A stretch of 64,000 nt of DNA from contig NZ_CP151273.1 in the NCBI RefSeq assembly GCF_038237375.1, positions 1,922,001 to 1,986,000 on the forward strand, written 5' to 3'. A program made the translations under genes and the position numbers. The DNA comes from Alcaligenes sp. SDU_A2. Its GTDB lineage: Bacteria; Pseudomonadota; Gammaproteobacteria; Burkholderiales; Burkholderiaceae_B. The notes beneath the pieces were generated by a model that had not been told where the DNA came from, did not search any database, and saw only the letters and a list, made by a program, of their open reading frames with translations. This document shows, piece by piece, positions 36,867-46,409 of the stretch (positions are counted from its first letter, which is position 1; every line of letters begins with the position of its first letter).

Positions 36867-37643
36867 ATGGCAGCTTTCAATACCGAACGAGTGCTAAGCG
36901 TCCATCACTGGAACGACACGCTGTTTTCTTTCACCACGACCCGTGACGCCGCGTTGCGCTTTCATAATGGCCATTTCGTCATGATAGGTCTGGAAGTGGA
37001 AGGCAAGCCTTTGATGCGAGCCTACAGCATCGCCAGCGCCAATTACGAGGAAAACCTGGAATTTCTCAGCATCAAGGTGCAGGACGGCCCGCTGACTTCC
37101 CGGCTGCAGCACCTGAAAGAAGGCGACAGCATCCTGGTTAGCCGCAAACCCGTTGGCACGCTGGTCATCGACGATCTGCGCCAAGGCCGCAATCTGTTTT
37201 TGTTCGGCACCGGCACCGGCCTGGCTCCCTTCATGAGCATCATCAAGGACCCCGATACTTACGAGCGCTTCGAAAAAGTGGTTTTGGTACATGGTGTGCG
37301 CTTTGTCAGCGAACTGGCCTATTCGGATTTCATTCAGAACGAATTGCCAAACAACGAATATTTTGGCGAGATCGTGCGCGAGAAATTGCTGTACTACCCC
37401 ACGGTCACGCGCGAAGCTTTCCGCAATACGGGCCGTATCACCGAACTGATCGAATCGGGCAAGCTGTGTCAGGATCTGGGAATCGAGGCCTTGGACCCCG
37501 CGCACGATAGGGCCATGCTGTGCGGCAGCCCCGCTATGCTGGCCGATATCAGCGCCATGCTCGATAGCCGCGGTTTTACGGTGTCGCCCGGCGTGGGCCA
37601 GCCCGGCGACTATGTGATCGAGCGTGCGTTTGTCGAAAAATAA
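36867..37643 (+). CDS. fpr: ferredoxin/flavodoxin-NADP reductase
   Basis: This 258-residue FAD enzyme exchanges electrons between NADPH and ferredoxin or flavodoxin, with roles in oxidative-stress defence and iron-sulfur supply. FAD-binding LMRAYSIASANYEE, the NADP-side GTGTGLAPFMSIIKD, and the C-terminal PGDYVIERAFVEK (bacterial subclass-I FPR ending) are visible. The ATG at 36867 (MAAFNTERVLSVHHW) is the usual family start, although no good Shine-Dalgarno sequence precedes it; upstream in-frame codons look noncoding. Confidence 0.93.
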   Translation: MAAFNTERVLSVHHWNDTLFSFTTTRDAALRFHNGHFVMIGLEVEGKPLMRAYSIASANYEENLEFLSIKVQDGPLTSRLQHLKEGDSILVSRKPVGTLVIDDLRQGRNLFLFGTGTGLAPFMSIIKDPDTYERFEKVVLVHGVRFVSELAYSDFIQNELPNNEYFGEIVREKLLYYPTVTREAFRNTGRITELIESGKLCQDLGIEALDPAHDRAMLCGSPAMLADISAMLDSRGFTVSPGVGQPGDYVIERAFVEK

Positions 37644-37718
37644 TTGGAACGGCGGCTGTTAATTTTAGCTATAGCCGCTTAAACTCTGATAGTAAACCAC
37701 TCATCAGAGGTTCTTATC

Positions 37719-38105
37719 ATGAGCAAGCAAGTCGTCTTTACCGATGCCGCTCCCGCCGCCGTAGGCCCGTATTCCCAGGCTATCATTGCCTCCGGCGGCA
37801 AGACAGTCTATCTGTCTGGTCAGATCGGCCTGGAGCCGGCCACGGGCGAATTGGTGTCGGAAAATTTCGAAGGGCAGGTGCGTCAAGCGTTTGCCAATCT
37901 GGAAGCCGTTGTACAGGAAGCCGGCGGCTCCCTGAGCGACATCGTCAAGTTGACGCTTTTCCTGACCGACCTGAGCAAATTCGCCAGCGCCAACGGCATT
38001 ATGGCCGAATTGATCCCCCAGCCGTTTCCGGCACGCTCCACCATAGGCGTAGCCAGTCTGCCCAAGGGTGCGCAGTTCGAGGTCGAGGCCATTTTGCACC
38101 TCTGA
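37719..38105 (+). CDS. ridA: RidA family enamine/imine deaminase
   Basis: This 128-residue protein hydrolyses reactive enamine/imine intermediates such as 2-aminoacrylate formed by PLP enzymes. It contains the family motifs [25 protein letters not shown] and the catalytic-site Arg/Glu in [22 protein letters not shown]. Length is typical. AGAGG precedes the ATG. recG begins 13 nt downstream, so the two are likely cotranscribed. Confidence 0.94.
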   Translation: MSKQVVFTDAAPAAVGPYSQAIIASGGKTVYLSGQIGLEPATGELVSENFEGQVRQAFANLEAVVQEAGGSLSDIVKLTLFLTDLSKFASANGIMAELIPQPFPARSTIGVASLPKGAQFEVEAILHL

Positions 38106-38118
38106 TGGCCCGGCGCTC

Positions 38119-40200
38119 ATGATCGCAGATCGGCCTGCCAAGCAGGCCAAGCGGCCTTCGCCCCGCAAGGCCGTCTCCGTGGAGCAAAAGTTCGCCAAGC
38201 TGGGACTGCGCGAGCCGGCCGATTTCGTAGTGCATTTGCCGATACGCTACGAAGACGAAACCCAGGTCGAACCGATTGCCCATCTGTATCCCGGCAAGAT
38301 GGCCCAGATCGAAGGCCACATTCTTAGTACAGACGTGCAGGCCCGTCCCCGCGCCCAGTTGCACGCCCGTATTGCCGACGATAGCGGACAGTTGGCATTG
38401 CGCTGGTTGAATTTTTATCCCAGCCAGCTCAAGCAGTTGCAGGCCGGCAAGCCATTGCGGGTGCGCGGCGAAGTGCGTCAGGGCTTTCATGGCCTGGAAA
38501 TGGTGCATCCCAAAGTGTCGGCTGCCGGAGCGCCGCTGGCGCGGGCCTTGACGCCGGTGTATCCCACCACAGATGGGCTGACCCAGGCCCAACTGCGCAA
38601 GGCGATTGCCCATGCGCTGGATCATGCCGATCTGCATGACACCTTGCCCCAAGATGTACTAGACCAGCAGCAATTGATGCCTTTTGCGCAGGCGATACGC
38701 TTGCTGCATTATCCGCCGCCTGAATTGAGCTACGACGATCTGTTCGAGCGCGGCCATCCGGCCTGGAACCGCATTAAATTCGATGAATTGCTGGCGCAAC
38801 AGTTGTCGCTGGCACAGGCGCGCGCAGCCCGCCGAGCACAGCGCGCCGCACCTTTGCGACAGCACGATTCGGAGCTGGCACAGGCATTGCTGGCTGGTCT
38901 GCCGTTTGCCCTGACTGGAGCACAACAGCGTGCCGTGGCCCAGATCGCTCAGGATATGACGCGCTCTTACCCCATGCATCGTCTGTTGCAGGGGGATGTG
39001 GGCAGCGGCAAGACGATTGTGGCTGCTTTGGCAGCGGTCCAGGCCATCGCCAGCGGTTTTCAGGTGGCCCTGATGGCACCCACCGAAATTCTGGCCGAAC
39101 AACATTATCTAAAAATGCGCGGTTGGCTGGAGCCATTGGGCGTGCAGTTGGCCTGGTTGACCGGCAGTTTAGGCGTGAAAGCGCGGCGTCAGGCTTACGA
39201 ATCGATTGCGTCGGGGCAGGCCGCGTTGGTCGTCGGCACGCAAGCGTTGATTCAAGATCAGGTCGGCTTTAAGCGTCTGGGCCTGGTCATTCTGGATGAG
39301 CAACACCGTTTTGGCGTGGGTCAGCGTCTGGAGTTGAATCGCAAGGGCGACACGGTGGATGAGCAGGGCCGCGCCTATATCCCTCATCAGCTCAATATGA
39401 GCGCCACCCCCATTCCGCGCACGCTGGCCATGGCTTTTTTTGCTGATCTGGATGTATCGGCTATCGATGAGCTGCCGCCGGGGCGCAGTCCTGTCATCAC
39501 CAAACTGGCCGCCGACGGGCGGCGCGATGAAATCATGGCCCGTGTCCGGGCCGAAGTCGCCCAGGGCAGGCAGGCGTATTGGGTGTGTCCTTTGGTCGAA
39601 GAAAGCGAAGCCTTGCAACTGCAAACCGCTGTCGATACCCATGCCGCGCTGGTTCAAGCCCTGGCTCCGCTGAGAGTGGGCCTGATTCATGGCCGCCTGC
39701 CGTCAGTCGACAAGGCTCAGGTCATGGACGCATTTCGTGGCGGTGAGCTGGATGTCCTGGTAGCCACCACCGTCATCGAGGTAGGGGTGGATGTGCCCAA
39801 TGCCTCGCTGATGGTCATCGAGCATGCCGAGCGTTTTGGATTGGCCCAGCTGCATCAGTTGCGCGGACGGGTAGGGCGTGGCCAGGTGCAGTCGGTTTGC
39901 GTGCTGTTGTATCAGACACCGCTGTCGGCGGTGGCGCGCCAGCGTCTGCGCGCCATGTACGAAACCAATGACGGCTTTGAGATCGCCCGCCGTGATCTGG
40001 AGCAACGGGGACCGGGCGAATTCATGGGCATGCGCCAGTCCGGCCAGGCGGTGCTGCGTTTTGCCAGCTTGGAGTCGGACGAGGAATTGATAGAACGGGC
40101 TCAGGAGCTGGCCGCCGATTTCAGCCGCCGCTATCCCGATCACGCGCAGGCCCATATGCAACGCTGGATGAAGGGCCGCGAAGAATTGCTGCGCAGCTGA
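38119..40200 (+). CDS. recG: ATP-dependent DNA helicase RecG
   Basis: This 693-residue superfamily-2 helicase remodels stalled replication forks and Holliday junctions. The N-terminal wedge domain (OB fold with VEGHIL-like strands, YPTTDGLTQAQLRKAI) is followed by the helicase core: Walker A LLQGDVGSGKT, LMAPTEILAEQHY, LVILDEQHRFGVGQR, SATPIPRTLA, and the TRG-region QLRGRVGRG. The ATG at 38119 (MIADRPAKQ) follows ridA by 13 nt; a start at 38068 inside ridA is rejected. oxyR follows, and recG-oxyR linkage is known from other Proteobacteria. Confidence 0.95.
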   Translation: MIADRPAKQAKRPSPRKAVSVEQKFAKLGLREPADFVVHLPIRYEDETQVEPIAHLYPGKMAQIEGHILSTDVQARPRAQLHARIADDSGQLALRWLNFYPSQLKQLQAGKPLRVRGEVRQGFHGLEMVHPKVSAAGAPLARALTPVYPTTDGLTQAQLRKAIAHALDHADLHDTLPQDVLDQQQLMPFAQAIRLLHYPPPELSYDDLFERGHPAWNRIKFDELLAQQLSLAQARAARRAQRAAPLRQHDSELAQALLAGLPFALTGAQQRAVAQIAQDMTRSYPMHRLLQGDVGSGKTIVAALAAVQAIASGFQVALMAPTEILAEQHYLKMRGWLEPLGVQLAWLTGSLGVKARRQAYESIASGQAALVVGTQALIQDQVGFKRLGLVILDEQHRFGVGQRLELNRKGDTVDEQGRAYIPHQLNMSATPIPRTLAMAFFADLDVSAIDELPPGRSPVITKLAADGRRDEIMARVRAEVAQGRQAYWVCPLVEESEALQLQTAVDTHAALVQALAPLRVGLIHGRLPSVDKAQVMDAFRGGELDVLVATTVIEVGVDVPNASLMVIEHAERFGLAQLHQLRGRVGRGQVQSVCVLLYQTPLSAVARQRLRAMYETNDGFEIARRDLEQRGPGEFMGMRQSGQAVLRFASLESDEELIERAQELAADFSRRYPDHAQAHMQRWMKGREELLRS

Positions 40201-40234
40201 TGCTGCCCACACATTGTTTGAACAAGGAATTGCC

Positions 40235-41200
40235 ATGACATTGACCGAGCTGAAGTACATCGTGGCCGTCGCGCGCGAGCGCCACTTCGGCCGCGCCGCC
40301 GAAGCCTGCTTCGTCAGCCAGCCGACTTTGTCGGTGGCGATCAAGAAGCTGGAAGACGAGCTGGGCGTAGTCATTTTCGAGCGTGGTGGGACCGAAGTAG
40401 GCATTACGCCCATAGGTCTGCGCATCGTTGCGCAGGCCCAGAAAGTGTTGGAGGAGGGGGCCAATCTGCGCGAAATCGCCCGCCAGGGCCATGACCCCTT
40501 GGCCGGTCCCTTGCGCGTAGGCATTATCTATACTGTGGCACCGTATCTGCTGCCGCGCCTGGTGCCCAAACAAATTGAATTGACGCCGCAGATGCCCTTG
40601 CTGTTGCAGGAAAACTTTACCGTGCGCTTGCTGGAGCTGCTGCGTCAGGGTGAAATTGATTGCGCCATCGTGGCCTTGCCCTTGCCCGAAACGGGCTTGA
40701 TGATACGCGAGTTGTACGACGAGCCGTTTGTCGTGGCCGTGCCGCACGACCATCCCTGGCGCACGCGTAAGGACATAGATCCCGAGGAACTGAAAGAGCA
40801 AACCATGCTGTTGCTGGGGGCTGGCCATTGCTTTCGTGATCAGGTCTTGGGCGTGTGCCCGGAGCTGTCGCGGTTTTCAGCCTCCAGTGAAGGCATCCAG
40901 CGTACCTTTGAAGGGTCTTCGCTAGAAACCATACGGCATATGGTGGCAACCGGCATAGGCGTGACGGTGTTGCCGGCCAGTTCCCTGTCCTCGCCGGGGC
41001 AGGCGACCGATCTGCTGGCCTATGTGCCGTTTCGTAAACCTGTACCGGATCGGCGCGTGGCTCTGATCTGGCGTAAGAGTTTTCCCCGCACCTCGGCCAT
41101 CGATGCATTGACCCGTGGCATCATGGAAAGTGGCCTGGCCGGTGTGAACTATCTGAAGGTCGAGTACAGCGGCAGTTTTCCTTACCCCGAATTAGCGTGA
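40235..41200 (+). CDS. oxyR: hydrogen peroxide sensor OxyR (LysR family)
   Basis: This 321-residue transcription factor has an N-terminal winged helix-turn-helix (HFGRAAEACFVSQPTLSVAIKKLE) and a LysR effector domain. The redox cysteines fall exactly at Cys199 and Cys208 (GHCF...GVCPE), as in E. coli OxyR, so disulfide activation by peroxide is expected. The ATG at 40235 has AAGGAA upstream; a start 21 nt earlier is less likely. It sits between recG and dps, and dps is a classical OxyR target. Confidence 0.95.
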   Translation: MTLTELKYIVAVARERHFGRAAEACFVSQPTLSVAIKKLEDELGVVIFERGGTEVGITPIGLRIVAQAQKVLEEGANLREIARQGHDPLAGPLRVGIIYTVAPYLLPRLVPKQIELTPQMPLLLQENFTVRLLELLRQGEIDCAIVALPLPETGLMIRELYDEPFVVAVPHDHPWRTRKDIDPEELKEQTMLLLGAGHCFRDQVLGVCPELSRFSASSEGIQRTFEGSSLETIRHMVATGIGVTVLPASSLSSPGQATDLLAYVPFRKPVPDRRVALIWRKSFPRTSAIDALTRGIMESGLAGVNYLKVEYSGSFPYPELA

Positions 41201-41265
41201 ACGGCATGCAGTGCATGTTATTCTGCCCAGGTATTATTTAGCCCTCTGTTCAACAGGAGTCCATT

Positions 41266-41958
41266 ATGGCAAAAGCCGTGAAAACAGTGAGTAAATCCGT
41301 CAAGGCGTCCAAGGCCGCCGAGGCCAAGACCACCGAAACCAATACAGCTGCAGCCCCGGCTGAAGCCAAGCCCGTCGTGGCTAAGGCACCCGTTAAAAAG
41401 GCTCCTGCCAAAAAGGCGGCTAAAGCACCCGCCAAGGCACCAGCCAAAGCCGCCGTCAAGCTGGCCAAGCCAGCGGCCGGCAGCAGCGTCCTGAACATCG
41501 ATATCGGCATTTCGTCCAACGACCGTGCCGCCGTCGCCCAGGAACTGTCCAAGGTATTGGCCGATTCGTACACGGTCTATCTGATGACGCACAATTTCCA
41601 CTGGAACGTCACAGGCCCCATGTTCAAGACGCTGCATGAACTGTTCATGACCCAGTACACCGAACTGTGGCAGGCGCTGGACGATATTGCTGAACGCATT
41701 CGCGCTGTCGGCCATTATGCGCCCGGCACCTACGCCGAATTCCAGAAGCTGTCCTCCATCGCCGAGCCGACCTCCGTACCCAACGCCACGACCATGATCG
41801 AATTGCTGGTCAAAGGCAACGAAGCACTGGCCCGCACCGCCCGTGCCGCCTTTGATCGCGCCGACAAGGCCGATGATCAGCCCACGGCTGATCTGCTGAC
41901 CCAGCGTTTGGACGTTCATGAGAAAAACGCCTGGATGCTGCGCAGCCTGCTGCAGTAA
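41266..41958 (+). CDS. dps: Dps ferritin-like DNA-protection protein with histone-H1-like tail
   Basis: This 230-residue protein has a normal Dps core (about residues 75-230) with the ferroxidase residues in THNFHWNVTGPMFKTLHELF and QALDDIAERIRAVG. Dps stores iron and consumes peroxide as a dodecamer. The first 70 residues are an added Lys/Ala/Pro-rich stretch with KAPAKKA- and KAPAKAPAK-type repeats, resembling the histone H1-like AlgP/BpH1 tails, and should bind DNA strongly. ACAGGAG precedes the ATG. The 65-nt gap to oxyR holds a TATTAT -10 candidate and an imperfect palindrome at 41205-41217, so OxyR control is plausible. Confidence 0.92.
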   Translation: MAKAVKTVSKSVKASKAAEAKTTETNTAAAPAEAKPVVAKAPVKKAPAKKAAKAPAKAPAKAAVKLAKPAAGSSVLNIDIGISSNDRAAVAQELSKVLADSYTVYLMTHNFHWNVTGPMFKTLHELFMTQYTELWQALDDIAERIRAVGHYAPGTYAEFQKLSSIAEPTSVPNATTMIELLVKGNEALARTARAAFDRADKADDQPTADLLTQRLDVHEKNAWMLRSLLQ

Positions 41959-41970
41959 TGCAGGTGGCTA

Positions 41971-42000
41971 ATAGGATGCCTGCTATCGCGGGCATCCTAT
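41971..42000 (+). terminator. hairpin after dps
   Basis: A 10-bp perfect stem ATAGGATGCC/GGCATCCTAT with a 10-nt loop lies 12 nt after the dps stop. No T-tract follows directly. Confidence 0.55.
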
Positions 42001-42086
42001 AGAAAACCCTGATTTGACGGATACAGGAGGGCATGCGCCGCAGTTATCGGTGTATGCTCTCTTGCACATTCACGGAGGTGTTTTCT

Positions 42087-43214
42087 ATGAAAATTCGTTT
42101 TACTCCTGTTGCAGCGGCCATGAGCCTGGCAACGGGTCTGCTCTTGTCCGGTGCCGCCCATGCCGATACCATCCGCATTGCGATTGCCGGTCCATTCACG
42201 GGCGCAGTCACCCAATACGGCGAAATGGTCAAGCAAGGCGTGGATACCGCCATCGAACAGATCAATGCCGCCGGTGGCGTGCTGGGCAAACAGCTCGAAG
42301 CCGTTACCGTGGACGATGCCTGCGAACCCAAGCAAGGCCCTGTGGTGGCTAACCGTATCGTCAATGACAAAATTCACTACGTCGTGGGCCACGTGTGCTC
42401 CGGCGCAACCATTGCCGCCACCGATATTTACAATAACGAAGGCGTATTGATGGTTACCCCTTCGGCTACCGCGCCTGCGGTTACCGACGGCAAAAACTAC
42501 GAGATGATCCTGCGCACCATCGGCCGTGACGACCAGCAAGGTCCGGCTGCCGCCAAGTTCATTCTGGAACAGATCAAACCCAAGAACGTCGCCATTTTGC
42601 ATGACAAGCAGTCCTACGGTCAGGGCATTGCCTCGTCCGTGCGCTCGGAATTGCAGAAGGCCGGCACCAATGTATCGATTTTCGAGGGCATTAATGCTGG
42701 TGACAGCGATTACTCCGCCGTCATCACCAAGCTGAAGTCCTCCGGCGCGGATTTTGTCTATTTCGGTGGCTACCACCCTGAAATGGGCCTGCTGCTGCGT
42801 CAGGCAGCCGAGCAAGGCTTGACCGCCAAGTTTATGGGCCCTGAAGGCTCGGGCAACCCCGATATTAACGCCATTGCCGGCAAGGCCGTCGAAGGTATGT
42901 TGCTGACTTTGCCAGCCGACTTCACCCAGGACCCGGACAACCAGGCCGTGGTCAAGGCGTTCAAGGACAAAAAGCGCGATGCCAGCGGTGCCTTCCAGTT
43001 GACCGCTTATGCCGCCACGCAAGCCATTGCCGAAGGCATCAAGGGTGCCGGCGCAGACGATCCGGTCAAGGTGGCCGAATACTTGCATGCCAACAGCGTC
43101 AAGACGCCTATCGGTACCATCAGCTGGAACAAGCAGGGCGACTTGAACGAGTTCAAGTTTGATGTCTTTACCTGGCACGCCGACGGCAGCAAATCGGTCT
43201 ACGGTAGCAAGTAA
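42087..43214 (+). CDS. branched-chain amino acid ABC transporter receptor (LivK/LivJ type), first copy
   Basis: This 375-residue periplasmic receptor has a signal peptide ending in GAAHAD (about residue 26) and the type-I Leu/Ile/Val-binding fold: GPFTGAVTQYGEMVKQGVD, INAAGGVLGKQLE, DDACEPKQ, GRDDQQGP, and EGINAGDSDYSAVITKLK. GGAGG lies before the ATG at 42087. It stands alone with its own terminator, while a close paralogue at 49612 heads the livHMGF operon. The two may feed the same permease with different amino-acid preferences. Confidence 0.9.
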   Translation: MKIRFTPVAAAMSLATGLLLSGAAHADTIRIAIAGPFTGAVTQYGEMVKQGVDTAIEQINAAGGVLGKQLEAVTVDDACEPKQGPVVANRIVNDKIHYVVGHVCSGATIAATDIYNNEGVLMVTPSATAPAVTDGKNYEMILRTIGRDDQQGPAAAKFILEQIKPKNVAILHDKQSYGQGIASSVRSELQKAGTNVSIFEGINAGDSDYSAVITKLKSSGADFVYFGGYHPEMGLLLRQAAEQGLTAKFMGPEGSGNPDINAIAGKAVEGMLLTLPADFTQDPDNQAVVKAFKDKKRDASGAFQLTAYAATQAIAEGIKGAGADDPVKVAEYLHANSVKTPIGTISWNKQGDLNEFKFDVFTWHADGSKSVYGSK

Positions 43215-43241
43215 AAGACGCTGTACGGATTCGTTCCGCTG

Positions 43242-43280
43242 AAAAAAACCGGCTCAGTGCGAACTGGCCGGTTTTTTTTT
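43242..43280. terminator. bidirectional terminator between livK copy 1 and ugpC
   Basis: An A-run, the stem AACCGGC/GCCGGTT with a 13-nt loop and a run of nine T. The A-run on the other side lets it end the converging ugp transcript as well. Confidence 0.92.
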
Positions 43281-43378
43281 GAGCGTTTGCTGGATGATCG
43301 GGGGGGGGTGGACGGATCTATGCTTGCGGGTACTACGCAGGCAGACACAAGCCTTTCGCAAGGCGCATGCGGGGTGTA

Positions 43379-44464
43379 TCAGTCCTGAATGCGCCTTCCC
43401 GTATCGCGGTCGAACCAGTGCAGCGGATGAGGCGGCTGGTGGCCGATCTGTATGGTTTCACCCAGTTGGATAGGGTATTGACGAGTCTGTTCGACCGGGC
43501 AGCGCACCACCAGATGGTAGTCGCCGTGGACCAGGTGCAGCAATTGCTCGGAGCCTAGAATTTCCACCATTTCTACCTGTGTGGTCAGGCCGGGCGCATG
43601 CAGGCGGATGTGCTCTGGCCGTATGCCCAGAAACACCTTGCGGCCTCGCACGCCGGGCGGCACCAGTTCAGTGCCAAACTGCAGGGGCTGATTGTCGTCG
43701 TCCAGAATCTGGCCTTGCTGGGTGACATGGACGGGCAGCAGATTCATGGGTGGGGAGCCGATGAAGCTGGCTACAAATACCGAGGCTGGTTTGTCAAAGA
43801 CTTCGGCGGGTGTGCCGATCTGCTCGGGAACGCCCTGATTCATGACGATCATGCGCTGGGCCAGTGTCATGGCCTCGACCTGATCGTGCGTTACGTATAG
43901 GCTGGTGGTGCGCAGGCGTTGGTGCAGCTTCTGGATTTCCAGTCGCATTTGCACGCGCAGCTTGGCATCCAGATTGGACAGGGGCTCGTCGAACAAAAAC
44001 ACCTTGGGTTCGCGCACGATGGCTCGGCCCATGGCCACGCGTTGGCGCTGGCCGCCCGACAACTGGGCGGGACGCCGCTCCAGCAACGGACCCAGTTCCA
44101 GAATGGCGGCAGCGGCATCGACGCGCTGCTTGATCTCGGCTTTGGAGAATTTCCGGATCTTCAGACCATAGGCCATATTGTCGAACACCGACATATGGGG
44201 ATATAGGGCGTAATTTTGAAAAACCATGGCGATGTCGCGTTCGGCCGGTTCCAGCTCGTTCACGACTTTGCCGTCGATCTGAATTTGACCGTCGGTGACG
44301 GACTCCAGACCGGCGACCATGCGCATCAGTGTAGACTTGCCGCAGCCTGACGGGCCGACGATCACGACAAATTCGCCATCTTGTATATCCATCGAGATGC
44401 CGTGGATAACGGCGACGCCGTTAGGGTAGGTTTTCTTGACGTCTTGAAAACGTAAGGTAGCCAT
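43379..44464 (-). CDS. ugpC: sn-glycerol-3-phosphate ABC transporter ATP-binding protein UgpC
   Basis: This 361-residue ATPase of the MalK/UgpC group has Walker [11 protein letters not shown]-loop FQNYALYPH, signature [14 protein letters not shown], Walker [13 protein letters not shown], and a C-terminal OB-type regulatory domain with [12 protein letters not shown]. It energises uptake of glycerol-3-phosphate or glycerophosphodiesters. It is last in ugpB-ugpA-ugpE-ugpC, 18 nt after ugpE. The glycerophosphodiesterase UgpQ often found next is absent. Confidence 0.92.
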   Translation of the reverse strand: MATLRFQDVKKTYPNGVAVIHGISMDIQDGEFVVIVGPSGCGKSTLMRMVAGLESVTDGQIQIDGKVVNELEPAERDIAMVFQNYALYPHMSVFDNMAYGLKIRKFSKAEIKQRVDAAAAILELGPLLERRPAQLSGGQRQRVAMGRAIVREPKVFLFDEPLSNLDAKLRVQMRLEIQKLHQRLRTTSLYVTHDQVEAMTLAQRMIVMNQGVPEQIGTPAEVFDKPASVFVASFIGSPPMNLLPVHVTQQGQILDDDNQPLQFGTELVPPGVRGRKVFLGIRPEHIRLHAPGLTTQVEMVEILGSEQLLHLVHGDYHLVVRCPVEQTRQYPIQLGETIQIGHQPPHPLHWFDRDTGRRIQD

Positions 44465-44482
44465 TCAGTTGAACCTTGAGAT

Positions 44483-45325
44483 TTACTTTTCGGAGTCGAT
44501 CAGACCTTTGACGAACCACTTTTGCATCAGCATGACGACAAAAGCAGGGGGCAGCATGGCCAGCAGGGCAGTGGCCATGACCAGATTCCATTGCGTGACG
44601 CTGTCCCCGCCCGAGATCATGCGTTTGATGCCCACTACGATGGGGTACATGTCTTCGTGGGTAGTAATGATCAGCGGCCATAGGTATTGGTTCCAACCGT
44701 AGATGAACTGGATGACGAACAAGGCAGCAATACTGGTCTTGGACAGCGGCAGCAGAACATCCTTGAAAAAGCGCATGGGACCGGCTCCGTCGATACGGGC
44801 GGCCTCGATCAGTTCATCAGGCACGGTCAGGAAAAACTGGCGGAACAAGAACGTGGCTGTGGCCGATGCGATCAGGGGCAGGATCAGGCCGCTGTAGCTG
44901 TCCAGCAGGTTCAGGTCGGCCACGACCTTGTAGGTAGGCATGATGCGTACTTCCACCGGCAGCATCAGGGTGATGAAAATCATCCAGAAAAACAGCATGC
45001 GAAACGGAAAGCGGAAGTACACCACGGCAAAGGCCGACAGCATGGAAATGGCGATCTTGCCCAGAGCGATGCCCAGCGCCATGACGGTGCTGACGATCAG
45101 CATGCGGCCCACGGCGGGCGTATTGATGGCTCCGCCGCTCAGCACTGCGGTGTAGTTTTCGATGAAGTGCGAACCGGGCAGCAGCGACATGGGCGCGCGC
45201 GCCACTTCCGCCGTGGTCTGGGTGGAAGCCACAAAGGTAATGTACAGAGGCAGGGCAATGATGATCACGCCCAGGATCAGGACCAGGTGCGTGATGAAAT
45301 CGAGAATGGGGCGACGTTCAATCAT
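44483..45325 (-). CDS. ugpE: sn-glycerol-3-phosphate ABC transporter permease UgpE
   Basis: This 280-residue inner-membrane permease has six predicted segments and the EAA loop [24 protein letters not shown], typical of MalG-type subunits. It starts with [14 protein letters not shown] and pairs with UgpA to form the channel. Short gaps on both sides (21 nt to ugpA, 18 nt to ugpC) show a single transcript. Confidence 0.92.
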   Translation of the reverse strand: MIERRPILDFITHLVLILGVIIIALPLYITFVASTQTTAEVARAPMSLLPGSHFIENYTAVLSGGAINTPAVGRMLIVSTVMALGIALGKIAISMLSAFAVVYFRFPFRMLFFWMIFITLMLPVEVRIMPTYKVVADLNLLDSYSGLILPLIASATATFLFRQFFLTVPDELIEAARIDGAGPMRFFKDVLLPLSKTSIAALFVIQFIYGWNQYLWPLIITTHEDMYPIVVGIKRMISGGDSVTQWNLVMATALLAMLPPAFVVMLMQKWFVKGLIDSEK

Positions 45326-45346
45326 GACGGTTTTCCTTGGCGCTCG

Positions 45347-46231
45347 TCAGGAGTAATTGACCTTGCGGTCGATGTAGCGGAACTGAACGACGGTCAGAAC
45401 GATGACGATCGCCATGAGCACCACGGATTGGGCAGCCGAAGAACCGATGTCCAGGGCCCGGAAGCCGGTATTGAATACGCGGTAGACCAAGATGGAGGTG
45501 GCCTCGCCCGGTCCGCCCTGGGTCATGATGTCGATGATGGCGAAGGTGTCAAAGAAGGCGTAGATGACGTTGACCACCAGCAGAAAGAAGGTGGTGGGCG
45601 AGAGCAGCGGAAAGACAATGCTCCAGAAACGTCGCGCAGGGCTGGCTCCGTCGATGGCGGCCGCTTCGATCAGTGAGCGCGGAATGGCTTGCAAGCCGGC
45701 CAGGAAAAACAGGAAGTTATAGGAAATCTGTTTCCAGACCGACGCCATGACCACCAGCAACATGGCATCGTTGCCGTCCAGCCGTGGATTCCAGGCAAAA
45801 CCCATTTCGACCAGAAACACAGCCACGATGCCGACCGAGGGCGAGAACATGAACAGCCACAGGACTCCGGCCACGGCGGTGGCAACGGCGTACGGCCAGA
45901 TCAGCAAGGTGCGGTAGGCCAGCGCGCCGCGCACGACCCGATTGGCCAGCACGGCCAGCAGCAGCGATACGGCCAGGCCCACGACGGCTACTGCAATGGA
46001 AAAAATGGTCGTGGTCTTGAACGAGGCCAGATATTGTTCGTTGCCAAATAACTCGTAGAAATTATCCAGGCCCACGAATTGCGAGGACAGGCCAAAAGGA
46101 TCTTCAAGATGAAAAGCTTGCCAAAGCGCTTGGCTGGCCGGCAGAAAAAAGAAGATCACCGTAATGATCAGTTGCGGGGCCAGCAGCAGATAGGGAAGCG
46201 TCTTGTGACGAAAGACGACACGTTTTTCCAT
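45347..46231 (-). CDS. ugpA: sn-glycerol-3-phosphate ABC transporter permease UgpA
   Basis: This 294-residue MalF-type permease opens with [20 protein letters not shown] and has the EAA loop [22 protein letters not shown]. It forms the membrane channel together with UgpE. It is separated from ugpB by 178 nt that contain a small hairpin directly after the ugpB stop, a common way to keep the receptor more abundant than the membrane subunits. Confidence 0.92.
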   Translation of the reverse strand: MEKRVVFRHKTLPYLLLAPQLIITVIFFFLPASQALWQAFHLEDPFGLSSQFVGLDNFYELFGNEQYLASFKTTTIFSIAVAVVGLAVSLLLAVLANRVVRGALAYRTLLIWPYAVATAVAGVLWLFMFSPSVGIVAVFLVEMGFAWNPRLDGNDAMLLVVMASVWKQISYNFLFFLAGLQAIPRSLIEAAAIDGASPARRFWSIVFPLLSPTTFFLLVVNVIYAFFDTFAIIDIMTQGGPGEATSILVYRVFNTGFRALDIGSSAAQSVVLMAIVIVLTVVQFRYIDRKVNYS

Positions 46232-46390
46232 GAGATATCAGGGCAGTGGGGTGGTCTGCACGCAAAGCGGGCGGGCCGGAAACAGAAAACAGAAAAGCGC
46301 ACGAACCGAAAGCCTGTCGCTGGGCGTCTGTCTTGCTTGCCGCAAGAAAACAGGCCCGGGCTGTGGGTTCATGCGCTCGATTGTAAACCA

Positions 46391-46404
46391 CCCGCCGAGG
46401 CGGG
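46391..46404 (-). other. short GC hairpin after the ugpB stop
   Basis: CCCGCC/GGCGGG around a 2-nt loop lies 5 nt past the ugpB stop on the minus strand, with no T-tract. It may protect the ugpB mRNA 3' end. Confidence 0.4.
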
Positions 46405-46409
46405 GAGGC

